A stretch of 64,000 nucleotides of DNA, taken from NCBI RefSeq assembly GCF_003063665.1, contig NZ_NESF01000001.1, positions 248,001 to 312,000 on the forward strand, written 5' to 3'. The notes beneath the pieces were generated by a model. That model was not told the DNA's origin. It saw only the letters and a list, made by a program, of their open reading frames with translations, and did no database searches. This DNA comes from Limnohabitans sp. Hippo3 (GTDB taxonomy: Bacteria; Pseudomonadota; Gammaproteobacteria; Burkholderiales; Burkholderiaceae_C). This document shows, one piece after another, positions 25,410-32,920 of the stretch (position 1 is its first letter; each line of letters starts with the position of its first letter). Position numbers and translations under genes: made by a program.

Positions 25410-25994
25410 TTATGGGCGGGTTTTGGCGGGGAGGATCGTTTTTTTGGGCATCAACTTGCCCTTGTCGGCGTCATCCAGGCACAGCAGTGTGTCCACATGC
25501 GCCATGAAACGGTTGAGGTAGTCCGGCGAGAGGTCGCGCATCAGGCCCAGCGAGCGCAGCACCAACATGTGCGAATTGATGGGCCCGGCGTTTTGCGGGG
25601 CTTGGGCGATGGCTTGGCTGACCTGCTTTTGCACGCTGATCTTGCTCAGCTGCTTTCGGAACTGCTGGATGCGCGGATTTTCGGATGGCCACCCTGGTGT
25701 TTTGCCACCCGCTTGCGGGGCATTTTTCGACCGCATGTCTTGCAGCAGCGTGGCCAAGGGGGAGGGCATCGCTGCAGGCGCTGCATGGGGCTCGCCCGCT
25801 GTGCGCGTCCGTGCTTCCAAACGTTGAACAGCCTCTTGCAGTTTGGCCAGGAGCAACAACTGCGCAGGCCCGGACAGCGTTTGCATGCGCTGGTTCAATG
25901 CTTCGATGTAGTGCCAGCCGACCGCATCTAGCCGCGCAGCACCCGAGGCGCGCAAGGCGTCAAGGTCTGGCAAGGCTGGTGTGGCTGGGTTCAT
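25410..25994 (-). CDS. DUF2894 family protein of the motor-like cluster
   Basis: 194 residues, mostly alpha-helical by composition. The N-terminal half (LDALRASGAARLDAVGWHYI, RMQTLSGPAQLLLLAKLQE) and C-terminal half (SHMLVLRSLGLMRDLSPDYL, FMAHVDTLLCLDD) flank a polar linker at about 80-125. No membrane segment, signal peptide or catalytic motif is seen. I assign it to DUF2894 from recall of the family and from its usual company. Last gene of a four-gene minus-strand unit; its start overlaps the OmpA-like gene stop by 4 nt. Probably a cytoplasmic partner of the motor-like complex; function unknown. Confidence 0.78.
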   Translation of the reverse strand: MNPATPALPDLDALRASGAARLDAVGWHYIEALNQRMQTLSGPAQLLLLAKLQEAVQRLEARTRTAGEPHAAPAAMPSPLATLLQDMRSKNAPQAGGKTPGWPSENPRIQQFRKQLSKISVQKQVSQAIAQAPQNAGPINSHMLVLRSLGLMRDLSPDYLNRFMAHVDTLLCLDDADKGKLMPKKTILPAKTRP

Positions 25995-26629
25995 GGCTTG
26001 GCTGCGTTGGCCGCTTTGGGCACCGGGGCCATTTCCACACGGCGATTCTGGGCGCGGGCTTTCTCGTTGGTGTTGGCTACCAACGGTTGCTCCTGACCAA
26101 AGGCCGCCGCAAACAGCAGTGACGAAGGCATGCCTTCTTCGATCAAGGTGCGTGTCACCGTGAGGGCACGTTGGGCCGACAGTTCCCAGTTGTCTGCAAA
26201 CTGCCGGTTGCGGCTGCCGACCGCCTTGTCGTCGGTGAAACCGCTGACCATCAGCATTTCGTCCCGCGACTGCAGGTAGCTGCGCAGGGGCACCACCAGG
26301 CTTTTGAGCAGCTGGCGCCCTTCGGGTTCGAGCTTGTCGGAATTCAATTCAAAGAGCAGCTTGCCACTGATGCCAATGCGGCCGTTGTTCAAGGTGATGC
26401 GGCCACTGGCCAGTGGAATGGCCAAGGCTTGCTCCAGCGACAGGCGTTTTTGTTCTTCGACTTGGCGCTTTTGCACCTCGTCTTCGAGCTTGGACGCCAT
26501 ATCCAGTTGCGCCGCCATCACCCCCACCAACAGCAGCACAAACGCGCCCAGCAGGCCGGTCATCAAGTCGGCGAACGAGATCCAGGTGGGCGTGGTGGAT
26601 TCGCTCTCGGCTTCAAGTTCCAGCATCAA
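25991..26629 (-). CDS. MotB/ZorB-like OmpA-domain membrane protein
   Basis: 212 residues. A short cytoplasmic N-terminus leads to WISFADLMTGLLGAFVLLLV, a single membrane helix (about 20-40) with Asp21 at its start, as in the proton-carrying aspartate of MotB, ZorB and related stators. A linker with short coiled coil (45-70) is followed by a C-terminal OmpA peptidoglycan-binding domain (about 90-205) with VSGFTDD and ELSAQRALTVTRTL. It overlaps both neighbours by 4 nt. It should pair with the MotA-like protein encoded just upstream to form a cell-wall-anchored, ion-driven complex. It lies outside any flagellar gene cluster. Confidence 0.85.
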   Translation of the reverse strand: MMLELEAESESTTPTWISFADLMTGLLGAFVLLLVGVMAAQLDMASKLEDEVQKRQVEEQKRLSLEQALAIPLASGRITLNNGRIGISGKLLFELNSDKLEPEGRQLLKSLVVPLRSYLQSRDEMLMVSGFTDDKAVGSRNRQFADNWELSAQRALTVTRTLIEEGMPSSLLFAAAFGQEQPLVANTNEKARAQNRRVEMAPVPKAANAAKP

Positions 26630-28776
26630 GCGGCTCCTTCGGCTTGGCGTTGCTGCAAGGCTTCCAGCACGTCTTTCTGGCTGCCGATGCTCAGGTCGAT
26701 CATTTCACGGGCCTGCGCCACGTAATAAGCCAGCTGTTCGTCGCTGCGCGTCATGGATTTTTCGATGGCCTGCTCGATGCGCTGCAGGTTGGCCATGAGT
26801 TTCTCGTTGGTTTCAGAGAACGAACGCACCGCAAAGCCAAAGGTTTCGCCCAGGCTGGCCACATCGACCGCGCTGGCCGTGACTTGCGCAGCCATCTCGC
26901 TCAGCTTGCCCGTCTCGGTCGCCACGTGTTCATGGAACTGGCCGCTGGTTTGGTTCAGCGATGCCTGGCTGGCCGTGACCATGGCGTCAATCACGCCACG
27001 CTGCTCGGTCGATGCATGGTTGATCGCGTCCAGCAAGGTGCTGAGTGTGCCCAGAATGCGGGTGCGTTCTTCGAGCAAGGCGTTGTCACGCGCCACGCTG
27101 ACCGAGATTTCCTGACGCAACTGCCCAATGACTTCGGCCGCTGCTTTGGGCGCCTCAGAGGCGGTTTCGATCAGGCGGGTGATGGGGTCTTCGAGCGCGG
27201 TGCCCAGCGTGGTCAGGTGTGTGGTGACCGCAGTTTGCAGTTCTGCCAGGCGGGCCACCGCGGTCTGACCCCGCGCGTCTTCGGCGTCTCGCAGGGACGA
27301 CAGCTCCTGGCGCAGCACAGCGGCCAGTTCTTCGGCCCGTTGCCGGTGTTCTGCTGTCCATTGCGCCTCCGATGCGATGCGCTCGCGCATCAGCGCTTCG
27401 CTGCTGGCCACGAGGCGTGTGATCTCTGCCAAAGTCTGTGTGGCCTGGGCTTGGGTGTGGGTGGTGATGTCTTGCGCGGTGCGGCTCAGGGTGTCGCAGA
27501 TGGCTTGCTGCTGCGCCAGGGTCTGCGCACCCGTGCTTTGCCATTGATCGCGCAGCGATGCGGCCATCTGCTCCAGCGAGGCCTGCCAAGCTTGCAGACG
27601 CTGCTGGTCGGCGCTGCTTTGCAGGGCCTGCTGCTGGATGTGTGCGGCGCTGACCTGGTCAACCAAGGCCCGGGCGCTGCGCTCGAAATTCTGGCTGAAC
27701 ACATCCAGCGTCTGACCGACGCGTTCGGTCATGTGGCTGCTGGCTTGCTCGTGGCGCGTCAGTGTCTCGGTGCTGGTCTGCGCCAAGGCGGCGGCCAGGC
27801 TCGCCATTTGGTCGTTGAGCTGGCTCAGTTGCTGTTGCGTGTTGTGCAGCAGGCGCTCGTTCATGCCCTGGGCTTGCTCGGCCAGTTGCGTCATGCTGGC
27901 TTGCACCACCGGGCGAATGCCCTCGCTGGCGAGCTGGAGGCTCTGGCTCAGACTGCTGCGCAACGATTGGTCAACCGACTGCGCCAGCCCTGTGTAGGCG
28001 GATTTGACTTCCTGATGAAAGCTTTGCTGGTTGGCCAGCAAACGCTCGTTCAGTTGCTGGCTGGTGTCGGCCATTTGGGCCATCAGGGTCTGCAGCTGCT
28101 GTACCACCTGCGGCAGGGCTTGCGATTGTTGCTGCAGCGCTTTGAAGGTTTCTTGCCGCTGGTGCACCAGAGAAAAACCACGCAGGGTGGTTGCCGTGCA
28201 GGTGTCCAGAACTTGGGTGGCCTGTGCCCGTTCACGGCGGGCCAGACTGCTCATCAGGCCCAGCATGGCCGAGGTGGCCACACCTGCCACCGAGGTGCCA
28301 AACGCCAGGCCCAGCCCTTTGATCGGCTCTGAAAAGGCAGCACGGATTCCGGCCACATTGCTGGAGCCCTCCAGCGCAAACACGGCACCATTGAGGGTGA
28401 CGACCATGCCCAGGAAGGTCCCCAGCATGCCCAGCATGACCAAGAGCCCGACCAGATAAGGCGTGAGGGCCGGACCGGGCAGGCCTGTTCGCGCACCCTC
28501 GACACGTTGACGCACCGGATTTTGCAGCCCGGCGGGCAAGGTGATCAGCCAGTCGCTGAGGCTTTGAAGGTCTTGCGGGATTGCCATCAATGCCTGATTC
28601 AAAGCCTGGGTGGTAGCGCGGTACTGGCGCAACTCCATCGCGCCAAAGACATAAACCGCGCCAATGCAGACCGTCATGGCCAGAACCAGCGGGTGACTGG
28701 CCGCCACCGATGCAGCGACCCAGACCAGCGCCAAGACACCAAGCCCAAAGGCGATCAGGAAGGAATAACGTTTCAT
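26626..28776 (-). CDS. MotA/ZorA-like membrane protein with very long coiled-coil tail (DUF802)
   Basis: 716 residues. Four hydrophobic segments at about 4-24, 28-47, 107-127 and 157-178. The third and fourth (LLVMLGMLGTFLGMVV and GLGLAFGTSVAGVATSAML) follow the pattern of MotA/TolQ/ExbB and especially ZorA channels. Residues 180-716 are a continuous polar, Gln/Ala/Leu-rich helical region with heptad-like periodicity, including many alternations such as QQQSQALPQVVQQLQTLM, as in the long intracellular tail of ZorA. The C-terminal part matches what I recall as DUF802. Genes up- and downstream overlap by 4 nt each. Likely the channel/rotor half of an ion-driven motor; output unknown. Confidence 0.82.
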   Translation of the reverse strand: MKRYSFLIAFGLGVLALVWVAASVAASHPLVLAMTVCIGAVYVFGAMELRQYRATTQALNQALMAIPQDLQSLSDWLITLPAGLQNPVRQRVEGARTGLPGPALTPYLVGLLVMLGMLGTFLGMVVTLNGAVFALEGSSNVAGIRAAFSEPIKGLGLAFGTSVAGVATSAMLGLMSSLARRERAQATQVLDTCTATTLRGFSLVHQRQETFKALQQQSQALPQVVQQLQTLMAQMADTSQQLNERLLANQQSFHQEVKSAYTGLAQSVDQSLRSSLSQSLQLASEGIRPVVQASMTQLAEQAQGMNERLLHNTQQQLSQLNDQMASLAAALAQTSTETLTRHEQASSHMTERVGQTLDVFSQNFERSARALVDQVSAAHIQQQALQSSADQQRLQAWQASLEQMAASLRDQWQSTGAQTLAQQQAICDTLSRTAQDITTHTQAQATQTLAEITRLVASSEALMRERIASEAQWTAEHRQRAEELAAVLRQELSSLRDAEDARGQTAVARLAELQTAVTTHLTTLGTALEDPITRLIETASEAPKAAAEVIGQLRQEISVSVARDNALLEERTRILGTLSTLLDAINHASTEQRGVIDAMVTASQASLNQTSGQFHEHVATETGKLSEMAAQVTASAVDVASLGETFGFAVRSFSETNEKLMANLQRIEQAIEKSMTRSDEQLAYYVAQAREMIDLSIGSQKDVLEALQQRQAEGAA

Positions 28777-29573
28777 GGTTGTTGTGGGTTTTCTTGGTTG
28801 AACGCTTCGAGCAAGCCCAGCGTGGGTTGCAAGCGTGTGTCCATTTCTGCCAGCAAAGCCATGCGCATGGCTTGGCGCAATGGCATGAGCCAGGGGGCTG
28901 TTGGGCTCAACAGGGCGGTGTTGTCTGCGGGATCAGCGTCAGCGCCGACCTGCTGGATGGCTTGGGCCTGTCGCTTGGTGTGCGCCTTGACGGCTTGTGC
29001 AAAGCGTTTTTCGTGCAGCTTGGCCACTTTGGCCAGCAAAGCGGCCTCACGCTCGGCGAGGATGTTTTCAAAAGCCGCGTCGAGCGTCGCCAGTTGCTGC
29101 AAGGCGCTGGAGCCTTTGGCCAGTTGCGCGCGCACTTGAGCACGCAAGGTCTGCAAAGTGCTTTCCATTTGCCTTTGGTGGGCGGCATAGAACCGTCGGT
29201 AAGGCTCAAAAGCCGTTTTGGGATCGATGGGCTCGTCCAGCTCAGCCGGGGGCATCTCAATCCGTGTCAGACCCGAGCCCGGCGGTGCCCCCTGCAGGAT
29301 CGATTGCTCCAATTGCGCCCGCACTTTGCCCACATGTCGGCTCAGGGCCTCGCCGGACATCGGGGCGGCACGGCGCATGTGCGGCGCTTGCTCCACTGGG
29401 GATTCGGGGTTGAGCACGCCATGCAAGGCGATGGCCTGGCGAAAATTGAGCCAGTCGCCCAGTCTTTGCCCGACATCGCCCTCAGACCGCGCAGTATCGA
29501 GCAGGGCGTTTTCAGTCAAAAAACGCACCAGTCGGGAGCTGTTGAAATGGGCACGCGGCGAGGGGCGCGTCAT
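28773..29573 (-). CDS. DUF3348 family protein, first gene of the motor-like cluster
   Basis: 266 residues, soluble and largely helical. Recognisable parts are FNSSRLVRFLTENALLD at the N-terminus, a middle segment PYRRFYAAHQRQMESTLQTL and a C-terminal LMPLRQAMRMALLAEMDTRL. No signal peptide, membrane span or nuclease motif is visible. Assigned to DUF3348 from recall and from its neighbours. ATG 29573 is taken; the frame is open further upstream into the repeat region, which is unlikely to be coding. It overlaps the MotA-like gene by 4 nt (ATGA), so the four genes form one translationally coupled unit. Confidence 0.76.
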   Translation of the reverse strand: MTRPSPRAHFNSSRLVRFLTENALLDTARSEGDVGQRLGDWLNFRQAIALHGVLNPESPVEQAPHMRRAAPMSGEALSRHVGKVRAQLEQSILQGAPPGSGLTRIEMPPAELDEPIDPKTAFEPYRRFYAAHQRQMESTLQTLRAQVRAQLAKGSSALQQLATLDAAFENILAEREAALLAKVAKLHEKRFAQAVKAHTKRQAQAIQQVGADADPADNTALLSPTAPWLMPLRQAMRMALLAEMDTRLQPTLGLLEAFNQENPQQP

Positions 29574-29680
29574 GGGTGGGTGTTTTGGGATACGAAAAAG
29601 CAGAGCGGCGTGGCTCGGGGGGAAGGATGCCCTGGTGGGCACAGCCGATTCAGCAAAATTGTGATTTTACCCGTCGAAGG

Positions 29681-29709
29681 CATGGACCCCCGATCAAGTC
29701 GGGGATGAC
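29681..29709 (-). repeat. Palindromic GTCA...TCCATG element, copy 1
   Basis: On the minus strand: GTCAT, stem CCCCGA, loop CTTGA, stem TCGGGG, then GTCCATG. Confidence 0.8.
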
Positions 29710-29744
29710 GAAATAAAGACCAGACGGCTGGAAAAAACCACTTT

Positions 29745-29772
29745 GTCATACCCGCGAAGGCGGGTATCCATG
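29745..29772 (+). repeat. Palindromic GTCA...TCCATG element, copy 2
   Basis: GTCAT, stem ACCCGC, loop GAAG, stem GCGGGT, ATCCATG: same ends as copy 1 with a different, still complementary stem. Confidence 0.8.
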
Positions 29773-29787
29773 GCAGCCGAAGTAATT

Positions 29788-29812
29788 GACCCCCGATCAG
29801 GTCGGGGGTGAC
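29788..29812 (-). repeat. Palindromic GTCA...TC element, copy 3
   Basis: On the minus strand GTCA, stem CCCCCGA, loop CCTGA, stem TCGGGGG, TC; the 3' end has diverged to TCAAT. Confidence 0.75.
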
Positions 29813-29838
29813 GAAACAGAGTGGTTGCAAGTATTTTG

Positions 29839-29866
29839 GTCATACCCGCGCATGCGGGTATCCACG
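29839..29866 (+). repeat. Palindromic GTCA...TCCACG element, copy 4
   Basis: GTCATACCCGCGCATGCGGGTATCCACG written in two halves: GTCATACCCGC, then GCATGCGGGTATCCACG. Near-identical to copy 2. Confidence 0.8.
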
Positions 29867-29876
29867 TCCCCGCATT

Positions 29877-30509
29877 TCACAAAACCTTGGGTTTGAAATC
29901 ACAAAACGCCGCGACCGCACACTGCCCGCACAGGGGTTTGCGGGCTTGGCACACATAGCGCCCGTGCAGGATCAGCCAGTGGTGCGCATCGACCAGGTAT
30001 TTGGCCGGAATGCGTTTGAGCAGCTTTTGCTCCACTTCCAAAGGCGTTTTGCCCGGGGCGAGGCCCGTGCGGTTGCCGAGGCGAAAGATGTGCGTGTCCA
30101 CCGCCATGGTCGCTTCTCCAAACGCCGAGTTGAGCACCACATTGGCGGTTTTGCGGCCGACGCCGGGCAAGGCTTCGAGGGCTTCGCGCGTGCGGGGCAC
30201 CTGCCCGCCGTGTTGTTTCACCAAAATCCGGCAGGTTTCCATCAGGTGCTTGGCTTTGCTGCGGTACAGACCAATGGTCTTGATGTAGCTCTCCAGACCT
30301 GCCAAGCCCAGGTCCAGGATCTTTTGCGGCGTACCCGCCACCGGGAAGAGTTTGCGCGTGGCCTTGTTCACGCCCACATCGGTGGCTTGGGCCGACAGCA
30401 GCACGGCGGCCAGCAGCTCGAACACGTTGGTGTATTCCAGCTCGGTCACGGGCATGGGGTTGGCGGCTTGCAAGGTGGCAAAGAAGGATTCGATCTGTGC
30501 GGGTTTCAT
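29877..30509 (-). CDS. nth: Endonuclease III (base-excision DNA glycosylase/AP lyase)
   Basis: 210 residues. Helix-hairpin-helix LPGVGRKTANVV with the catalytic Lys, the catalytic Asp in VDTHIFRLGNRTG, and the C-terminal 4Fe-4S cluster cysteines CQARKPLCGQCAVAAFC. Removes oxidised pyrimidines from DNA. The frame is open far upstream on the complement of the aminotransferase gene, but ATG 30509 (MKPAQIESFFATLQ) is the family start. Divergent from the aminotransferase at 30564. Confidence 0.95.
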   Translation of the reverse strand: MKPAQIESFFATLQAANPMPVTELEYTNVFELLAAVLLSAQATDVGVNKATRKLFPVAGTPQKILDLGLAGLESYIKTIGLYRSKAKHLMETCRILVKQHGGQVPRTREALEALPGVGRKTANVVLNSAFGEATMAVDTHIFRLGNRTGLAPGKTPLEVEQKLLKRIPAKYLVDAHHWLILHGRYVCQARKPLCGQCAVAAFCDFKPKVL

Positions 30510-30563
30510 GGGGTGTCCAGAAGTTGGCAAAATGACGGCCAAGTCAACACGGGAAGATACACC

Positions 30564-31760
30564 ATGCCTTTGCAATTTGCCGATCGCCTGAACAACGTCG
30601 AAACCTCCGCCATCCGCGAGCTTTTCAAGCTTTTGGGCAAGCCCGGCATCATCAGCTTTGCAGGCGGCTTTCCCGACAGCGCCATGTTTGACGTGGACGG
30701 CATCCGCGAAGCCAGCAACGCGGCCCTGAGCCAGGACCCCGGCGCAGCTTTGCAATACGGCGCGACCGAAGGCTTTGGCCCGCTGCGCGAGCAACTGGCT
30801 CACTTCATGGGCCAAAAGGGTGCCAAAGACGTGGCCGCAGACCAGCTGATCGTGACCACGGGCAGTCAGCAGGGGTTGGATTTGATTGGCAAAACCATGA
30901 TCAGCCCCGGCGACAAGGTGATCGTGGAGGGTCCGACCTTCCTCGCAACCATCCAGTGCTTTCGCTTGTATGGGGCTGAGCTCATCAGCGTCCCGGTGGA
31001 CGGCCATGGCGTCAAGACCGACGAACTGGAAAAACTGATCGCGGAGCACAAGCCGAAATTCGTCTACCTGATCCCGACCTTTGGCAACCCCAGCGGGGCC
31101 TTGATGAGCGTCGAGCGCCGTCGCCAAGTGCTGGAGATGGCCGTCAAGCACCAGACCCTGATCGTCGAGGACGACCCTTATGGCGATCTGTACTTTGGAG
31201 AAGCGCCACCGCCCAGCCTGCTGGCCATGAGCGCCTCGGTGCCCGGCAGCCGCGAGTTGCTGGTGCATTGCGGCTCGCTGTCCAAAGTGCTGTCGCCCGG
31301 CCTGCGCGTGGGCTGGATGATTGCGCCCGCCGAATTGCTGGGCAAAGCCACGATGTGCAAGCAGTTCAGCGACGCACACACCAGCACCTTTGCCCAGGCC
31401 ACGGCGGCGCACTACCTGAAAGCCGGACGCATGCCCGCCACGCTGGACAAGGTGCGTGCCGTCTACGCACAACGTGCCCAAACCATGGGCGATGCGCTGC
31501 GCAAGGAATTGGGCGATGCGGTCGAGTTTGTCCAGCCGCAGGGCGGCCTGTTCGTCTGGGCGCGCCTCACAGGAGCTGGCGGCAAGGTGAACGACGGCAA
31601 TGTCTACGCTAAACGCGCCATCGAGCAGGGCGTGGCCTTTGTGCCGGGCACGCCTTTCTTTTGCGCCAACCCCGATCACGCTACCTTCCGCCTGAGCTTT
31701 GCCACGGTGGGCGAAGACAAAATTCTTGAAGGCGTCTCTCGCTTGGCCAAGGCGCTTTGA
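30564..31760 (+). CDS. PLP-dependent aminotransferase (class I/II, LysN/ARO8-like)
   Basis: 398 residues, fold type I. The N-terminus ISFAGGFPDSAMFDVD and YGATEGFGPLREQLA match the 2-aminoadipate/multi-substrate aminotransferase group. PLP-site features: TTGSQQGLDLIGK, NPSGALMS, VEDDPYGDLYFG, and the Schiff-base lysine in CGSLSKVLSPGLRVGW. Likely transfers amino groups between aromatic, branched or aminoadipate substrates and 2-oxoglutarate; exact substrate unknown. The hydrolase gene starts 3 nt after its stop, so they form an operon. Confidence 0.9.
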   Translation: MPLQFADRLNNVETSAIRELFKLLGKPGIISFAGGFPDSAMFDVDGIREASNAALSQDPGAALQYGATEGFGPLREQLAHFMGQKGAKDVAADQLIVTTGSQQGLDLIGKTMISPGDKVIVEGPTFLATIQCFRLYGAELISVPVDGHGVKTDELEKLIAEHKPKFVYLIPTFGNPSGALMSVERRRQVLEMAVKHQTLIVEDDPYGDLYFGEAPPPSLLAMSASVPGSRELLVHCGSLSKVLSPGLRVGWMIAPAELLGKATMCKQFSDAHTSTFAQATAAHYLKAGRMPATLDKVRAVYAQRAQTMGDALRKELGDAVEFVQPQGGLFVWARLTGAGGKVNDGNVYAKRAIEQGVAFVPGTPFFCANPDHATFRLSFATVGEDKILEGVSRLAKAL

Positions 31761-31763
31761 GCC

Positions 31764-32567
31764 ATGGCTGCGGGAACCGAACTGTGCATCACCGTCAACG
31801 GTACTGACGTTTGGCTGCAAGGGCAGGGTGACGAGGTCATCCTCATGCTGCACGGCTGGCCGGATACCCGCGCGCTGTGGGACGGCACCGTGGCCGCCCT
31901 GCAGGACCGCGCCACCTGTGCGCGCTTGACGCTGCCGGGCTTTGAGTCAGGCCCCTCGGCCACCAGCTTGGACGACATGTGCGAACTGCTGCGCCAGGTC
32001 GTGGACCGCATCAGCCCGGACAAACCCGTGACCCTGATGCTGCACGACTGGGGCTGCATTTTTGGCTATCAATTCGCCATGCGCCACCCCGAGCGGCTGA
32101 CCCGTGTGGTGGCGGTGGACGTGGGTGACCACAACTCGGGTGCCTTGTTGCGCAGCTGGGGCGCGAAGGAAAAACTCTCTGTGATGGGCTACCAGGTCTG
32201 GTTGGCCTTGGCCTGGAAAATCAGTGGCCGTCTGGGCACCCGCATGACCCGCGCCATGGCGCGTTGGCTGCGTTGCCCGACCGACCCGGCCACCATCACG
32301 CACAAGATGAACTACCCCTACGCCATGCAATGGTTTGGCGCGGCGGGTGGATTCAAAGGTGCAGCGCAAATCAAATTACCGATGCCGCTGCTGTTTGTTT
32401 ATGGCGAGCGCAAGCCCTTCATGTTCCATTCTTCCAAATGGCTTGAGAAAATCGCCGTTACGCCCGGCTGTGCGGTGCAGGGTTTGCCTTGCGGGCATTG
32501 GGTCATGATCTCGCGGCCGGAGGCCTTCCATGCCCGTGTGCGTGAATGGCTGTGGGGCGGGGCTTGA
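31764..32567 (+). CDS. Alpha/beta hydrolase with aspartate nucleophile (epoxide hydrolase/dehalogenase-like)
   Basis: 267 residues. HGWPDTRALW is the oxyanion HGxP motif, and LMLHDWGCIFGYQFA carries the nucleophile elbow H-D-W-G, so the nucleophile is Asp rather than Ser, as in epoxide hydrolases and haloalkane dehalogenases. A late GHWVMI holds the catalytic His. Starts 3 nt after the aminotransferase; the DUF3820 gene follows 10 nt later. Substrate unknown. Confidence 0.85.
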   Translation: MAAGTELCITVNGTDVWLQGQGDEVILMLHGWPDTRALWDGTVAALQDRATCARLTLPGFESGPSATSLDDMCELLRQVVDRISPDKPVTLMLHDWGCIFGYQFAMRHPERLTRVVAVDVGDHNSGALLRSWGAKEKLSVMGYQVWLALAWKISGRLGTRMTRAMARWLRCPTDPATITHKMNYPYAMQWFGAAGGFKGAAQIKLPMPLLFVYGERKPFMFHSSKWLEKIAVTPGCAVQGLPCGHWVMISRPEAFHARVREWLWGGA

Positions 32568-32577
32568 GGGTGAAGGC

Positions 32578-32787
32578 ATGCAAGCCGAAGACCTGTTCAA
32601 ACTCGTCAACACGCCCATGCCATTTGGCAAGCACAAGGGTGTGCTGATTGCCGACTTGCCCGGCAACTACCTCAACTGGTTTGCACGCGAGGGATTCCCC
32701 AAGGGCGAGGTGGGCCGCTTGCTGCAGCTGATGCAGGAGATTGACCACAACGGGCTGAAAGACCTCCTGCAGCCCTTGCGCCGATGA
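32578..32787 (+). CDS. DUF3820 family small protein
   Basis: 69 residues starting MQAEDLFKLV, with MPFGKHKGVLIADLPGNYLN, the diagnostic DUF3820 stretch, followed by WFAREGFPKGEVGRLLQL. Family members are small acidic proteins, one of which was studied as a quorum-regulated factor in Pseudomonas; the molecular role is unclear. ATG 32578 has GAGGGTGAAGG ahead. Third gene of the aminotransferase-hydrolase unit. Confidence 0.82.
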   Translation: MQAEDLFKLVNTPMPFGKHKGVLIADLPGNYLNWFAREGFPKGEVGRLLQLMQEIDHNGLKDLLQPLRR

Positions 32788-32801
32788 TGCGCTCGGTCAT
32801 G

Positions 32802-32830
32802 CATGGATGCCGGAGCAAGTCCGGCATGTC
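32802..32830 (-). repeat. Palindromic element, copy 5 (divergent)
   Basis: On the minus strand GACATGCCGG, loop ACTTGCT, CCGGCATCCATG: same 3' end and same layout as the elements at 29.7 kb, with a different stem (ATGCCGG/CCGGCAT). Confidence 0.65.
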
Positions 32831-32880
32831 ATGGGCAAGTCCTGCGTGTCCTGGGTCAGTAAAGCGACTTTCTCATGACT

Positions 32881-32909
32881 GTCACCCCGCACTTGATGCG
32901 GGGTCCATG
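32881..32909 (+). repeat. Palindromic GTCA...TCCATG element, copy 6
   Basis: GTCA, stem CCCCGCA, loop CTTGA, stem TGCGGGG, TCCATG, just after the serB stop on the opposite strand. Copies 5 and 6 lie between the convergent DUF3820 and serB genes and may act as a termination barrier. Confidence 0.75.
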
Positions 32910-32920
32910 CCAGCTTGAGC

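Larger units (their letters stand above)
29574..29876. repeat. Intergenic block with four palindromic repeat elements
   Basis: This 303-nt gap between the DUF3348 start and the nth stop holds no gene. Four related palindromic elements lie at 29681-29709 (-), 29745-29772 (+), 29788-29812 (-) and 29839-29866 (+), alternating in orientation. Each reads GTCA-stem-loop-stem-TCCATG or a close variant, with different stem sequences (CCCCGA/TCGGGG or ACCCGC/GCGGGT). About 100 nt next to DUF3348 (29574-29680) has no repeat and may hold its promoter. Confidence 0.8.

Noticed and set aside
25391..25429. CCGCCAAA/TTTGGCGG palindrome across the DUF2894 stop codon as a bidirectional terminator
   Set aside because: The stem is short with a long loop and overlaps the coding end; no T tract on either side.
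25410..29573. Calling the motor-like cluster a true Zorya system
   Set aside because: ZorC/ZorD, ZorE or ZorF/ZorG-type effectors are not recognisable; only the A/B half is similar.
29681..29866. Regular repeats that might be a small CRISPR array
   Set aside because: Copies alternate in orientation, differ in stem, have unequal spacing and no cas genes lie nearby.
30510..31853. Upstream extension of nth on the complement of the aminotransferase gene
   Set aside because: Family start is at 30509 and the opposite strand carries a certain aminotransferase.
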